Shown here: piece by piece, positions 44,931 through 57,440 of the stretch | How the letters are laid out: each line of letters starts with the position of its first letter | Position numbering within the stretch: the first letter of the stretch is position 1 | Source: Tetrastigma voinierianum | Lineage: Eukaryota > Streptophyta > Magnoliopsida > Vitales > Vitaceae | Assembly: GCA_016808115.1 (NCBI GenBank) | Contig: JAEQBH010001850.1 | Coordinates: forward strand, 248,001 to 312,000 | Direction: 5' to 3' | Length of the DNA stretch: 64,000 nucleotides | Made by a program: the position numbers and the translations under genes | Notes under the pieces: model-generated | Database searches by the model: none | Told to the model about the DNA's origin: nothing | Seen by the model: the letters and a program-made list of their open reading frames with translations, nothing else

Positions 44931-47057
44931 TCATACCACTTTTCGGTCGACCTGATTGGCGGGTCTGGAAGGCCGGGATCGGGATCTTTCGATTCACCGC
45001 TATATCAAATATATCAACGCCACGACGATTCGGTGAGGGCGAACTAACTGTTTACCGAATTCGATGATTGTTGATATACGTTGACAAACTCAGTTTTATT
45101 TGTTACCTGCGTAATAATATCGTTGTATTGGATGTTGATCGTTGGATCGATAACGTTGAACCAATTCGTGTAAATGGTGAAGTTCGCGTGGGCGAATCGA
45201 TGTTCGAACTCGATCTTCGACTGCCGGTGCGCCGTCGTTATTCGATTCGTGACCGATGACGCAATATTCGTTGCGCGTGGTTATTATATGGGCTGTTCCC
45301 GGTTGGATGATTCTTGATAATGTTTTTGGCTTTGTTTCGACTCTTTTGACGGATCGTTTCATTATTAATATTGAGTTGTTACGTTAACCTTTGATCAATA
45401 AGTCTTGCTCTTATTGTAAGATGACTACACTAATAATCTTTTAGATGTTTGCTTCTTGTTTCGGTTTGATCGTTCGTTCGTGTAATAAACGTTGGTTGTT
45501 GATTTATTCTCGTTCGTTATTATGGATCGTTTGGTCGTTGATGACTGACGATGTTTGTTGTTCGTTTGATGCCATATGTTCTTGACTGGTTATTCAAATC
45601 GGTCCGTAAGAAAAACACTATAAATGCGCTCCCAGCTGTTTCTGCGACTGGAGTGACACATCATGTCGTTTGTTGTATTATTGCTAACTGACCCTTGGTA
45701 TTCTCTTATCAATCTATATCCTTAATCACAGTGCGATTTAACATTCTATATTCAAGCGATTGAATCCTTTTATAATATGTGAAATCTGATGCCTTTATGT
45801 ACATTTGTATAAACGAGTTCATTTTCAATACTCATAATTTCTAAGCATGCAACATTTCTGTCAATTTGCTTGTAAATCAATTAAAACAAATTAATATTAT
45901 GCTTTTCTTATACATTTAGAACAAACGTTTCTGGAAATCTTGACCGAGGGGGCCTGGGAGAAGATAGAACAAGCCAAGTCTATCTCTTTTCTTTTTGCAC
46001 TTCTTTGTCGATCTCTGGTCCTAGGTTAAGTGATCCTCACTGGTCATAACTGCAAATCACACACATCTACATTTCAATAGTTATCTTACTTAACAAATGT
46101 TTACCCCACCTTGTAGCGTAGGAGTGCTGGTCGTTTTTCACTTAGTTTCATTAAATAGACCCCATTCTAATCATTTATTAGGGTCCTTAAACTATCGATT
46201 GTCACCGAATCTGGTGTTCGAACAAAAATCTAAAATTTGTTCACTATATGTAGACAGAAAATGTCTCTGTGGCGTGCATACAGGGTGCATTTAGCCCTAA
46301 ACCCTCATAGTGAGACATCCTGACTGCTGACATAGGGCTCGTTTTGCCCTAAATTTTTCTGGTTTTTTTTTTCCCTTTGCGATTTTTCTCTTCAAAATCA
46401 CCCAAAATCAGAATGAAACTACAGGGAAATCACTCCAAGAAGGCATTGAATAACATCCCTATCCAGCAAACCTGTCAGCCTTGGATGGATTAAGTTTCAT
46501 GAGCATCATTTTAAATCTAGGGTTTGGTTCTTGTCTTAATCCCTTTGGATCTTCTTCACTCAGATGCTTGATCATAGAGAAAAGTAGGAAGAAATCACAC
46601 AAAATTTTGATCTTCTCACCTTGCCCCACAGCTTTTCTCTTCTTTTCTCTCTCACTTTGCTCCAGACACATTTGCCTTGATACACTGGTCTTATTCTTCT
46701 GTTTTAGGGGTCGTTAACCAAGGCCATGTTTGGCTTACACCAATTCCATTTCTCATTTTCTCCTTTTTGGTATTCATTTCACTTTCATTTATCATTTTAA
46801 TTGCCTTTGGCATTTTAAACATTATTTGACCCCTAGGTCCTCATTTTACAAAATTTCCAAATTTGCTCTTTTCCTGGGTTTATTTAAGTTCAATCAATTT
46901 CTCATTTAGCATATAATATTTAATCCTTATGCTCACATATTTTCACATTTCACATTTTATCAGTTTTCAGGAGAAACCCGAGTTGGCTTCGATTCCTTCA
47001 CATGGAATATATATAATAATTATTATAAAAATTCTGGTATTTTTAAGAGGCGTTACA
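44930..47057 (-). repeat. Solo Tekay-type LTR inside the Athila-like element
   Basis: Read from 47057 leftward it opens TGTAACGCCTCTTAAAAATACC, then AGAATTTTTATAATAA, the same start as the Tekay LTR at 17962. Later it shares CGTTTGTTCTAAA, AAAAGCATAATATT, TTAATTGATTT, GAAAATGAA...GTTTATAC, and GATGTGTCACTCCAG in the same order. No gag or pol belonging to it lies on either side; instead Athila gag (right) and protease (left) abut it. The left edge is approximate. It is about 1.2-1.4 kb shorter than the two full Tekay LTRs and lacks the ~195 bp array. Confidence 0.78.
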
Positions 47058-47062
47058 ATAGG

Positions 47063-48780
47063 CTTCTCCATCATATGAGGTTTTACTTCAAGTCTGCAGT
47101 GTGCTTGGAATCAGTTTTCTTTACTAACTTTTTCAGCATCTTACGCACTACTTTTCTCATTTCCCCACGGGATTTTCAGCCTGTACTTGGCCTTAGCGTT
47201 GTTCAGTCTTCCTCCCAGGGTTCCCTGACTGCGAGTGCTCCTTTCTGCTCTCCTTTGGTTGTCCTCTCTACGAGTACTAAGGCAAATTTCCTTGTTGCCT
47301 CTCTCTGATACTTGAAAAGCCATTTTGGCCCATTTGGACCTCGAATTTGAGTTGAGCTACTTGATTGTTCAATGATGTCCTAATCTGTTTGAACTTATCA
47401 TGTGACTTCATCATATTCATATGCATATCGACTAAGCGTTCCCATTTCGGATCTAGACTCAAATTCTTGCTTCTCTGCCCAGGGTGGTTGGAGGAGTTTG
47501 ACTTGCTCCGGCTATTAGGGTTACCCTGTTCTGATTTTCCATCGATTTAGGATGTTCTTCCACCTTAGATTGTAATTTTATTATGTAAAGTTGAGACAGT
47601 TCTGATTTGAGAACTTGACCAAAAATGTGTCGCTTGTTCAATAGTAAAATCTCCCATGGCATTCATCATTGAAATGTTGAAGTGGGATGAGGTCCATGAC
47701 AATGTTGCATGCAGTGGGCTTTCATGACCTTGTGCGGATAATTGAGGACCCCTACAATTTGAGTAGCTCATAGTTGCTTTGGAGTGTAGACACTTGAGTA
47801 GATAAGTTTATGACGCATGTCTGATCAAACACCCGGTGGTTTCTTGATTGCTACTCTTTCAACCATTGACAATCAGACATTTAAAGTGGTCTCAAAATTT
47901 GATAAGCCTCCCACTTCAGATGTCTCCACTTCAATGGCTCCTCGATGGGAAGCTGTTGAGTCCTTGTGGGCGACTCAAATCATTGTAGAAATGGAGGACT
48001 TTGCATCCTTTGATATGGCTTTTCTCAACATATCTTGAATCTCAATATGCTTCATGAGCTCTCCCTCTGTATTATTAAAATTACCCCATGTCGATTCCTG
48101 ACTTTGTAGCCGGCAACTAGCGTGATTGGAGAGAAAATCATGAAAAATTTATTGATAATTCATCCATGATGATGTTGTGAATCAGCCCGGTTCTTAAATA
48201 AGCCAATGGCAGATTCTCCTTCAATGAAAATCTAGAGATTAATCTAAGCCGAATAGCATCATGTTTACCCAGGTATATTTCCTTTGTGTATCACACCTCA
48301 AAAAATTAGGATATGAGCATTGAATCCTCTATTGAGCTTGAGTGGAACTAAATTCCTTGCACTAAGCTGAAGTGGGCTTGAGGCTCGTATTAAACATATT
48401 GGTCTCACAATCACAGTGGAGTGTGCCATAGCGGATAGAGGCGAGGCTAATCTCTGATAAGGTGGCAACATAGCAGTGTCCATATTTGCCTCATCGGGGT
48501 GAATACTACCTCTCCAATCAAACCCGACATCTTACTCCCTTTCTTCACATCGGTCCCATGAGTTATTATTCCATTCTAACCACTTCTCTCTTGCTCTGTA
48601 ATTCTTTTCAGAAAGTTCTCATCTGGATCCAAAGAATAAGATTTTCTCTAATGATCTAGTGTGCACACCTAACGTACCTGCAGAGTTTTTCATAAAAAAA
48701 ATAAATAAAACTCAAAAAGTATCAAAAATTAAATCAAAACAAATAATAGAGTACGAAGAAGTACTTAGTAACATTATTAA
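47063..48780 (-). pseudogene. gag: Athila-like gag (broken)
   Basis: Minus strand. Near 48420-48370 HSTVIVRPICLI and a degraded ALVQM-type block open the capsid region; YTWVNMMLFGLD and RFSLKENLPLAYL-like sequence (48275-48195) continue it. Around 47980-47860 is GAIEVETSEVGGLSNFETTLNV, matching the EVDT...LSAQV...LTKK helix. HCMQHCHGPHPTSTFQ (47700-47650) is the CxxC-GGPHP knuckle-like motif, with its second Cys pair damaged. The C-terminal coil HDKFKQIRTSLNNQVAQLKFEVQMGQ then ERQQGNLP (47405-47277) is typical of the end of Athila Gag. The protein would continue into the protease but is interrupted by the solo LTR. Confidence 0.82.
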
Positions 48781-48805
48781 TACTAGCAAAACGCCTGCGA
48801 TGAGT

Positions 48806-48834
48806 AAATGTTTCCTGGCGGCTGCACGCCTAAC
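48806..48834 (-). other. Degraded primer binding site next to Athila-like LTR
   Basis: The plus strand TTTCCTGGCGGCTGCACGCC resembles the complement of TGGCGCCGTTGCCGGGGA (tRNA-Asp type, standard for Athila) with a few changes. It directly abuts the LTR edge at 48836. Confidence 0.5.
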
Positions 48835-48835
48835 T

Positions 48836-50039
48836 TGATAGCGTTTGCATGATTATTGTGTTTAAAAGATATGTACAGCAAATGCAAATTACTAACCATG
48901 ATGTATCGCTCAAATCAAGTCATCTGATTGTACTTTCCGAATGCGGATATTATGATCCTGTGAGGGAAAAACTCATGCCAATGGGGCTATAAATTATAAT
49001 ACTTCTTTAATATATTCAAGCCTTAAGTTATTGCTTGATGAATTTGAAGTAGTAAAACCGAATTATATTACTCTTAATGTAGCCATGCGCTAAGCGTAAA
49101 GATATGACCAAAATATGGATGCAAAAAGGCTAGTTGTGTTGGTATTGTTGGGCGATCTCTTATGTAATGTTGAGTTTCCATTCCCATTTATCTATACCAT
49201 ATGTATTCTTCTCCAGGCGGCTCTTATCTAATGTAATTAAAAAGCCTTTCTCTAAGATCATTCTAGCCCTTTCTCAAGGTCTACTAGGTTTTCTTGCTCC
49301 TTGGCTCAACCCCAAGCATTAAGGTGTGAACTTTAAAGAACTCCCAAGCCTCCCCAATTATTGATAATCATATTACCAAGTTTATTGGTTAAATCGCCAT
49401 CATGTCCTAATTCTTCATTCTCTTCTCGAGATCTTACAAAGAACCACTATATAAGTTGATCAGAAATTAATATGTTGATTATAGCATACGTTAATAGTAA
49501 AACAAATATATATAAAGATAATGGAATCATGAAAAGATAACACTTAAACATAGTATTCATGTCCAATTCACTACCAACAAACCTAGAACATATTGATAAT
49601 GCGCTCCATTACAAATGAAAAATTAAGACTTGATAATGAGAATGAGAAAACTTCAATGATCGGGGGTGATCTCTATACTTCAAGTCTCTCTGCGCTAAAA
49701 GGGCCTTCAAATCTTCTTTCTTGATCAGCCCAGGGTTCTCGAAGACCCCTAACATAGTGATGTTTCTTGAACCTCCAAAAATGGAATCTTCGCTTCCTTT
49801 TATAACTTCTGCCCGAGATAAGGTTTCTCAAGCTTCCCCGCGACGTCGCGACATTGAGCTGTTTTCTGCACCATTCTTCTCTAGGACTCTTACAAGGCTC
49901 CATTTCCAGCACTTTTCCTACAAAACCAAATACAAACTAAATATTAGAAAAGTAATAAAAACAAAGTCATATATATATGAAACTTATCCAAATCTCGCTA
50001 AATCCCGGGTTTGTAATGAGTGTTTTTGGGCACTCATCA
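48836..50039 (-). repeat. Athila-like 5' LTR (1.2 kb)
   Basis: TGATAGCG at the left and CACTCATCA at the right give TG...CA. On the minus strand it starts TGATGAGTGCCCAAAAACACTCATTACAAACCCGGG. The left edge adjoins the primer site and gag. It contains CCCCGCGACGTCGCGACATTGAGCTG near 49840. The right end recurs at 36225-36372. Confidence 0.75.
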
Positions 50040-51080
50040 AAGTTATTTATGGATAAATACATTGAGGCAAAAAATACGTAAAAGGTATTTATCCACGAAT
50101 TTCATAGGTGCCCAATCCCTTACTTCTCAAAAGGATAATTCTTGATAAGGAAAAATAGATTTTATACCTTATTTCTTAAAAGGATCATCTTTGATAAGGA
50201 AAAATAGATTTTATCCCTTATTTCTTAAAAGGATAATTCTTGATAAGGAAAAACAAATTTTATTCCTAAAATAAGAACAAGATTTAGAGACAAGCCACAT
50301 AGTCGGAAGATCCCCACCTTGAAATTTGAAAGTATGCAATTCAGCTATCTCGACCTCCTTCTTCCTCTATTTTCTTGACTTAATCATGAAGAGGCAATCG
50401 ACACACGTGCGTCAGGATCGCCCTTTTGCAAAGTTCACATTCTTTTTAGCTATTTGATCAAGCGAACAAATTGACAGTGCTTTGCGTTACCCGATTAATA
50501 GTATAATAAATCAACTCGCCGACAAATTTGATATCTCTTGTATCAATTATAATACCTATGAAGCTATAGTTTACACAACATGCGACAACTACAATCTGTA
50601 TTTGTTTGTCTACGATGTCAATTTGTTTTACCATATGAGATTGTCACACACACAAATAAAACACTTACCGCAACAAGATAGCGAAAAACAAACATCGTAA
50701 CAGAAGAGATGACACAAACCGAACTTACGCAACAAGGCGAAAAATCCACGAAAAACAAAAAATAGAAAACTCGAGATCCCATATTGGAACCGCCACTTTA
50801 TTAAAAAAATATATTGATGAAATTATGAAATATGATTTTAGGTGAAATGACAAAATCACCCATCCTTGCTTAAGAAAGATGAATGGCTAGAAGAGAAAGT
50901 GGGAGAAAAAAAGGCTAAAAATTTTTTATCGGATTCACCACACATAGAATGTGCACATATAACATATTCAAATTTCAATTCAAAAATTTAATGCAAATAA
51001 TACAATTTTTATTTGAATTTAACACTTGGACTTTATAGAATATTTCTTTGGATTATCCCTCTAGTGTTATACTTAGTTCC
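50040..51080. other. AT-rich DNA between two elements
   Basis: No gene recognised. It includes a 49 bp minisatellite (50118-50264). The 72-codon frame at 50482-50700 has no motif I know. Confidence 0.45.
50118..50264. repeat. 49 bp minisatellite, three copies
   Basis: Units at 50118-50166, 50167-50214 and 50215-50264, each CCTTATTTCTTAAAAGGAT then AATTCTTGATAAGGAAAAATAGATTTTAT with one to three changes. The high identity suggests recent origin. Confidence 0.9.
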
Positions 51081-51479
51081 ACGTATTCGTTTAAAATCAT
51101 TATAAAATATTTGGAGAGCAAACGTAAACGTGATTAAAAAGCGGTCAGGCAATGATAGCGTTGTGTCATAAGGCAATTTATTTCAATTTGTAAGAGGATA
51201 ATGGACAATGCTGGGGATGAACGGATCTGCGTTCACGCCTCCGAGTAGTGCGGATCGGAGGACCGTGAACTCAACGCGAGGAACAATGCACAAAAATAGT
51301 GTGATGCGATTGAGGAGAATTTTTGTTATCTTTAAAATTGGGAAAACATGGAATTACTATAAATAACCGGGAATTGTCCACGGAACAGACATGGGTTCTG
51401 AGGTATGAACCAAATTAACTAATTGATGAGGACGCCACATTCGATGAGGACTTCTTTTTCATTCATTTAATTCCCAACA
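51081..51479 (-). repeat. Copia 3' LTR
   Basis: Partner of 56870-57301. Shared: GTATTCGTTTAAAATC, GATTAAAAAGCGGTCAGG, GATCGGAGGACCGTGAACTCAAC, GAGGAGAATTTTTGTTATCTT, GGGAAAACATGGAATTACTATAA, AACCGGGAA and TTCATTTAATTCCCAACA. On the minus strand it starts TGTTGGGAATTAAATGAA, a typical copia LTR start. The left edge is approximate. Confidence 0.85.
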
Positions 51480-51539
51480 TGATCCCCACATGTGGATATG
51501 AAAGTTCTTAGCATATCAATAATATATAAAATTATTATT

Positions 51540-53450
51540 ACTTGAAAGGATGCAAGTGATTATTCCATGAAAGCGTTGCATCGAGGATAAGTGATGCGAG
51601 ACTTTGAACTTTCCCATGGTAGAAGTCTATGGGACTCCTGATCATCGACCAGACTTGATGTCTTTGAGCGCTCGGCCTTAGGTAATAGCCTAGACAATAG
51701 AAATCTGCAAATATTTCCTCGAACAAAATTGAGGTTCACATTTATTTGTGTTCGTTTTGGCCATGTTACGCTGGTCTCAATGGAGTGCACTTTAGAGGTG
51801 GCCTTTGCAGTTCTTGCGGAGGCGTAACAAGCCCCGCTCACGCTGGGTGATTTTATAGACATATAGTTTCATAATCATTAAAGACTTTGGCAACCTTCAC
51901 GTAATATTGTCTTTATCTTAGAGAAATGGGTGGCTCTGGAATTATTAGACCATTCTGCACCTTGCTTCGTAACTTGGTTATTCCCTTTGAACCTGAATCT
52001 TTGGATCTCCGGTCAATAGGTGGGGTTGTCATTTATGATGACTTGTTTAGTAACTTATTCCCATGTTGATGTTTTACGTCATGTCTCTACCAGTTATGAC
52101 ACTTTTTATCGATGGATCATGATATTATTATCTTTTGACTTCACATAGTCAATGGTGATAATTCGAAGAGTTGTCGCTAGCATTCATGCCCGATAGCCGA
52201 GGACTTACCATTATACATGACTTCCTTGCCCTTCCCTGTGCGGCTTGACTATCCGCGATGTATGCATCACGGTGGGCGATGGTTGGCCATTGGAATATCT
52301 TACGAAAAATTTGAAACCACCGACTGTGCAGAAGCTTTATCGAATGATTACCATAATTGGATCTAGCAATACAAGTTTGTTTGGATGATTTCCAGAGACC
52401 TTTGCGCCCCCACCCAGGGAATACATATCCACTTGATACAATTTTATTGTCTTTAGTCTTGGGGTTATCCAATTTGCCATCAGTATCCTTGATCTTATTA
52501 CGTGTAATGCAAGCATAATCTTGGTGGTATCTTCCATAAGTAGCCCAATAAGCGTTTCATAGCTCCCATTGATTTTCTTCTTTTGGTATTCTGCACGTAA
52601 ATCGACTTGGCTTGCTAACAACATAGTATATCAGGCCTAGTACGATTCATGACATACATTAAAAATTTGCCTCCTAGTAGTACTACTTATCCTCATTTAA
52701 TGACTGTTTTCTGGAGTATTCTTAGAAGATGTAGAGATTCACATCTATAGTCTTTCTTGGTACAATATCTAGATTCTTGCATTTTCCAAGAATGGTTTTT
52801 ATAATAGGTTGTGATGAGGCTAAATACCAGGTGTCTTATAGTTTTAACTTTCTAAAATAGCATCTGACTACCCCCATATCTTTCATTTCAATTTACTTGC
52901 AAGCAAGCATTTGATTTTCTTAATAGTCTCACCATCAACTACACTTTTTGTTATAAGCACTCGTCTACATATAGACATAAAATCGTAATTATATATTTGC
53001 CTTAACATATACACATTTGCTCGCGCATCATTAATCTTAGAGCCTGATATCGACAACATGACTTCTATATTCAGTTTAGCATGCCACAGTGCTTGTTTCA
53101 ATCCATAGGAGTATTGATAAGCGAAACATACTACCTCTTGTCAGGGTTCAGTTTGTTCCAAATATAATATTCTTTAATCCGTTTAAGAAAATTTATTTTC
53201 CACATCCATTTGATGGTTTTCAAGCTCCATTGCACTGCATAGTAATTAGCATCCTTATAGATACTTAATTCTAAGTAGCGAGGAGGTGAATAAGTATCAT
53301 CAAGATCACTTCGTTGCTTGTATCCTTTACTACAAAAACTGTATATTTATCAATATAGCACCATCCGCTTTCACATTTTCCTCGCGAAGATCACTTACAT
53401 TGTAGTGGTTTATTACCGGAGGAATGCAATTTCCATGTGATTTGTGAGAT
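51540..53450 (-). pseudogene. pol: Copia RT and RNase H (broken)
   Basis: Minus strand. RT pieces: MELENHQMDVENKFS (53235-53190), YLEQTEPF-like, YSYGLKQALWHAKLNIE (53115-53060) for the LYGLKQAxRxW block. YVDD is not readable in frame. RNase H: IVSSGYVFPGWGRKGLWKSSKQTCIARSN (52440-52355, split by small shifts) for the SGYVFTLGGGAVSWKS-KQ block, WPTIAHRDAYIADSQAAQGRA (52285-52225) and SCIM...SPRLSGMN. The stretch 51560-51860 is the degraded C-terminal end. The order RT, RNase H, 3' LTR is as expected for copia. Confidence 0.85.
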
Positions 53451-54750
53451 GGATTCAACTTCACTATTGATAAGCGCTTCTGCTCCCGAGACGGGGCTTA
53501 GCGAGTCTGACTTTCATGAAATGTCAGGGTTCATTCTGTGGTCGTTAAATGGTCAGGCGTGGAAGTCAGCTGTCTTTTCCGTCTGAGTTCATCCTCCATT
53601 GGATCCACTTCTGAATGTAGTATCTAGGACCTCTTGGCCAGTAATAGACTCATATGTACTATGTTATACGAAATATGTGTGTCTTTTTACCAGAAAGGCG
53701 TCCTTGATTCGATGATCATGTGTGTGTATATATCCGAGGATCTCGACTTGTGAGACAAGAAAGCAGTATGCATTGCACTAATGCAGGCATCAGATAAAAA
53801 ACCACAGTCTTAATAGTCTTTGGTCCCCTTAACCTTTTTAGGCTTAGGAACCGCTTGACCTTAGCGAACACCCCACACTTTGAGATAATTCAAGTTGTAA
53901 GAGCGTGCCCTTTCCATTTTCTGAGCTTAATGTATCTTACTTTGTGGGGTGTACTCTATTTAAAATAAAATTTTGTTCATGACTTCCCACCCGATAAGCC
54001 AAAGTAAGCGGGACTAATGTGCATTCATTGTTTCAGCACAAAGCCCAGGTTTTCGCTTTCACGCCAAACTCAGATTTAGATTGTGGGGTATAAGGAACGA
54101 TCATTTTGGTGTGAGCATTTCTGAACTAGGATTACAAATTTCCTCGAATGAGATTCATATTCACCTCCTCTATCCTTATGATTTAATTTTCTTGTTCAAG
54201 CGGGTTTCAACTTAGGCGCCTTATAAGATTTAAGTATTCACGGCCTAAATCTTTGCTCTTACTAAACAACAGTAAACACTTAACAATACCGCGAGGCAAT
54301 CATCTGCCGTAATGCTTGACCCTCTTGTGACGGTATTGTTGATTTCCTCCTGTCGTATGGCGTAAATCTAAGGCTACGAGAAACTCTCTGTGTATACGTG
54401 CATTATTGAGGAGTAGAAGGGTTTTAGAAATTTGCAGATTCAACACACTTGACATTTCTCACTTGGGCCAGGTCGAAACTTTGTATGATCCATATTCTAT
54501 TAATTTCTTTATTATTGACATAGTTATAGGTATTCACAATCTAGCATGCCCAGATGTTAGAAGACCTTCGAGCAGCGCCACCAGAGGAAGCAACTTTATT
54601 CATCATCGCGTTCCTGGCGGTCATTCTGTTTGTGGTCTGAAGCGCTATCTTTCGGATAACCCTTTCCCACCCTTACATCTCTGTTTTGAGTACAAACCAT
54701 CTGAGATACAAAATGACTTAGGCATTCTTGCTAAGGAGGCGACCTAAATT
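53450..54750 (-). pseudogene. pol: Copia integrase (broken)
   Basis: Minus strand. YVNNKEINRIWI near 54520 (FSRYGYVYLMxxK equivalent, damaged), KLNHKDRGGEYESHSRKF (54185-54130) for the SDxGGEY catalytic block, LYPTI for the PYTPQ, then LRKWKGHALTT (53930-53900) for the ELWxGxxPxxxxL segment, FAKVKRFLSLKRLRGPKTIKTV (53870-53805) for the GCLAxVK...KLGPKT block. Asp of DRGGEY is kept; the catalytic Glu is not identifiable. Upstream LGRLLSKNA (54745) corresponds to the protease-integrase junction. Confidence 0.82.
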
Positions 54751-55740
54751 CTTGCAGACATCGGCACATACGGGACATTAATTAGTGTCACAGCAGTCTC
54801 AGATGTCATCTTAAAGCAATCTCCTGACACCTTCAACCTTAGAGGTTGATGAATTACCATATAAAGTTTTCTACCCCATTTGTTGTTGTGTAGAGACGAA
54901 AACATCGATTTGTTTGCACGGATGCTTGTGAGTTGCTCCGATGCTCCAATCCACCCTCTTTGGGGTTTCCCACCATATTACTCGGATATCATAGCGGTCA
55001 TATGATATCATCTTGTGTTCATTGCCAAATTTTCAACCTGTTAGCTGCGTTCTCTGCCGTTTCTTAGCTCTGCGATCTTTGGCTCGATGTCGGACTTGCC
55101 CACGATTGAAGCACTTGCAGTCTTTGCTTGAATCCCTCTCTGGAGCTGCTAGGCATTTCCTTTTCTTGTTGGTTTCGATCCAGCCCTAGCCAACCCAACA
55201 TTGGCTTTTATCTAAATTCTTTCCAAATTTCTTCTCGATGGCACCATTGTCTTCCTCAATCCTCAACGAACAATCAGTCTTCAAGTGATAGCTCCTTCTC
55301 TTGTGTTTGAGATAATTTTTCAAATCCTTCTTCGGATGGTGGCGGAGTTTTCAGTGAATGCGGCCACGCGAAGTGATGTCTCACTTAGCCATTCCTTGGC
55401 GCCAAATATCGCTACTACAACCCGCCTTCTTGAAGCTCTCTTGCGAACGCGACTTAGGCGGTCTTTGAATCAACCATCGCGGAAGTCAGTTACCGACAAT
55501 ATGAATTTCTTCAGTCCGACATCTTGATTTTTGCTTCTTGTCGGACTATCCCGCAACTCCTTGCTTGTTTTCAGCGGACCGCCGCCGACGTTATAGAAGT
55601 ATTTTTTCCGGACCGTTGAGGACATGCGTAGTTGCAAACCGCGGGAATCCAGGTGATTCCAGCCGCATCCCGCGCAGCCAACTTTTCTTTATCTGTCTCC
55701 AAGTCAAATTAGGACCATCCTCATGAGAATCTTGCTAAAG
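54750..55740 (-). pseudogene. gag: Copia gag C-terminus and protease (broken)
   Basis: Minus strand. YHLKTDCSLRIEEDNGAIEKKFGKNLDKSQCWVG (55290-55190) matches the linker downstream of the Gag zinc knuckle in copia. CKCFNRGQVRHRAKDR (55120-55070) is a CCHC knuckle with two cysteines read as Arg. VTLINVPYVP (54800-54770) corresponds to the end of the protease (TLxxVxYVP). 55300-55740 probably holds the capsid part but is too altered to align by eye. Confidence 0.6.
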
Positions 55741-56869
55741 TTCAAAGGTTGTGAGATAGAATAACGTCTTTTATTACTTGAATCTAACTGAAATGAAGTC
55801 TGTTGAAGAACGCTGGCTTTCTGTGATTCGAATAGAGTTAATTGGGTCGAATGAATGTTTCATAAATATTTGAATATAAATATGCAACAACTAGTTTGAA
55901 TGTAAAACTGCAGTACAGAAATGAAAAATATTTGAATACACAGAAACTGTAGTCTAAAAATTTAAATTCAATCGAAACGAAAACTACAGTGTTCAAAAAA
56001 AAATTGAATACAGCAGAAACAAAAAAAAAAAAAAAGCAATGAATAAATTTGTAACAATATTTGGTGCAAACACAAACAATTATTTTAATACACAGAACTT
56101 CACAGTACACACACCAATGTCATTTGAGTCAAGGTTCGTCTTCAAATTTTCTGTGAGTAATGCAGAAACAGTAAAAAGAAAACTGAATTTCAAACTGCTA
56201 CCATGTTTGAATCAAATTTCGTCAAAAACAAAAATTCAAACTGCACTATAAAAATGAGTCAATTTCAGTGCAGTGCAGAAGTGAACTTCTATGTCAGTGC
56301 AATATAAAATTCGTCAGAAACAAAATCAAACTGCACTATAAAAAAAATTTGAGTCAAATTTCAGTGCTGTGCAGAAATTCAGACTACAAAAAAAATGTCA
56401 GTGCAATATAAAATTCGTCAGAAACAAAATCAAACTACACTATAAAAAAAATTTGAGTCAATTCATTTACAGTACAGAAATTCGAACTACAAAAAATGTC
56501 AGTGCAGTACTAAGTTCTCATCCAGAAGCAAAATGATCAAATTTCTGTTGCCACCACCTTGCAGAAATTTTGGAATCAAGTGTAAAATGTTTACATAAAT
56601 ATTTCTTTTCTAAATTCTAACTAAATTCGTTTACAGAAATATTTGAATGTAAAAATGTTTGAGTAAAAAAAAAAAACAAAAACGAACAGAAACGGAAACA
56701 AGGAAAAACGAAAATCGTCTTAAGATTTTCAGTCTGCGTGTTCGTTAAAAAAAAAACAGAAACAAAAAAATTATAACCAAATTTTTTTTTTTTTTATTTT
56801 AAACGGAAACAAACAGAAGCGTTCGTCACACGAAGCAGATAAGGTATAAGTCGTCTCTTAAGATTGTAG
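55741..56869 (-). other. Copia leader with tandem repeats
   Basis: A-rich on the plus strand, built of recurring words such as CAGAAA, TTTGAAT, AAAATTCGTCAGAAACAAAATCAAACT. A clear three-copy ~100 bp array lies at 56217-56515. No tRNA-Met site (GCTCTGATACCA) was found beside the LTR. Confidence 0.5.
56217..56515. repeat. ~100 bp tandem repeat, three copies
   Basis: Units near 56217, 56303 and 56408, each TTCGTCAGAAACAAAATCAAACTGCACTATAAAAA, then TTGAGTCAA, CAGTGCAGAAATTC, and ATGTCAGTGCAATATAAAA. Confidence 0.85.
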
Positions 56870-57301
56870 TTACGTGTTCGTTTAAAATCGGAAACGCCAT
56901 TTGAAACAAACTGTAGTAAACATTGATTAAAGCGGTCAGGCCCCCGCACGCGATAACGTTGTATCAGCCGGTGGCCCCCTCATTTGTACGAGGATAATGG
57001 GTGTTGATCATTTGTCTCCCGGGATAGAAGGATCTCGTTCCTCTCGGAAGTGATCACGGATCGGAGGATACGGCAATGAACTCAACCTTGCGAGTATTCT
57101 GCAATGAAATGATATACGGTGTGAGGAGAATTTTTGTTATCTTCGGAAGTGGGAAAACGCAAAATTACTATAAAACAATAACCGGGAAGTGTCTCGAACA
57201 ATGGCAATAACCGATTCGAAGGTATATGTGACCAAAGTCTTATTAATTCTGAGGACATAGTGATAAAGATAACCTAACTTCCGTTCATTTAATTCCCAAC
57301 A
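56870..57301 (-). repeat. Copia 5' LTR
   Basis: Partner of 51081-51479; the right edge AATTCCCAACA at 57301 mirrors the other copy. It shares GCGGTCAGGC, GGATAATGG, GATCGGAGGA, GTGAGGAGAATTTTTGTTATCTTCGG and ATAACCGGGAA. Copies differ by substitutions and by indels, e.g. an extra CGCACGCGATAACG stretch here. Confidence 0.85.
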
Positions 57302-57440
57302 TGTTATATTTCCTTTTTTTTATACATGAAGTTTAAATTTAAAATAAAGTAAAACATTTTATAGATGGGTGGATTGTGAGATAAAGTTAACCCAAACAGA
57401 ATCAAATCAACGGTAGCACGAAATAAGACCAAGAGCATAA

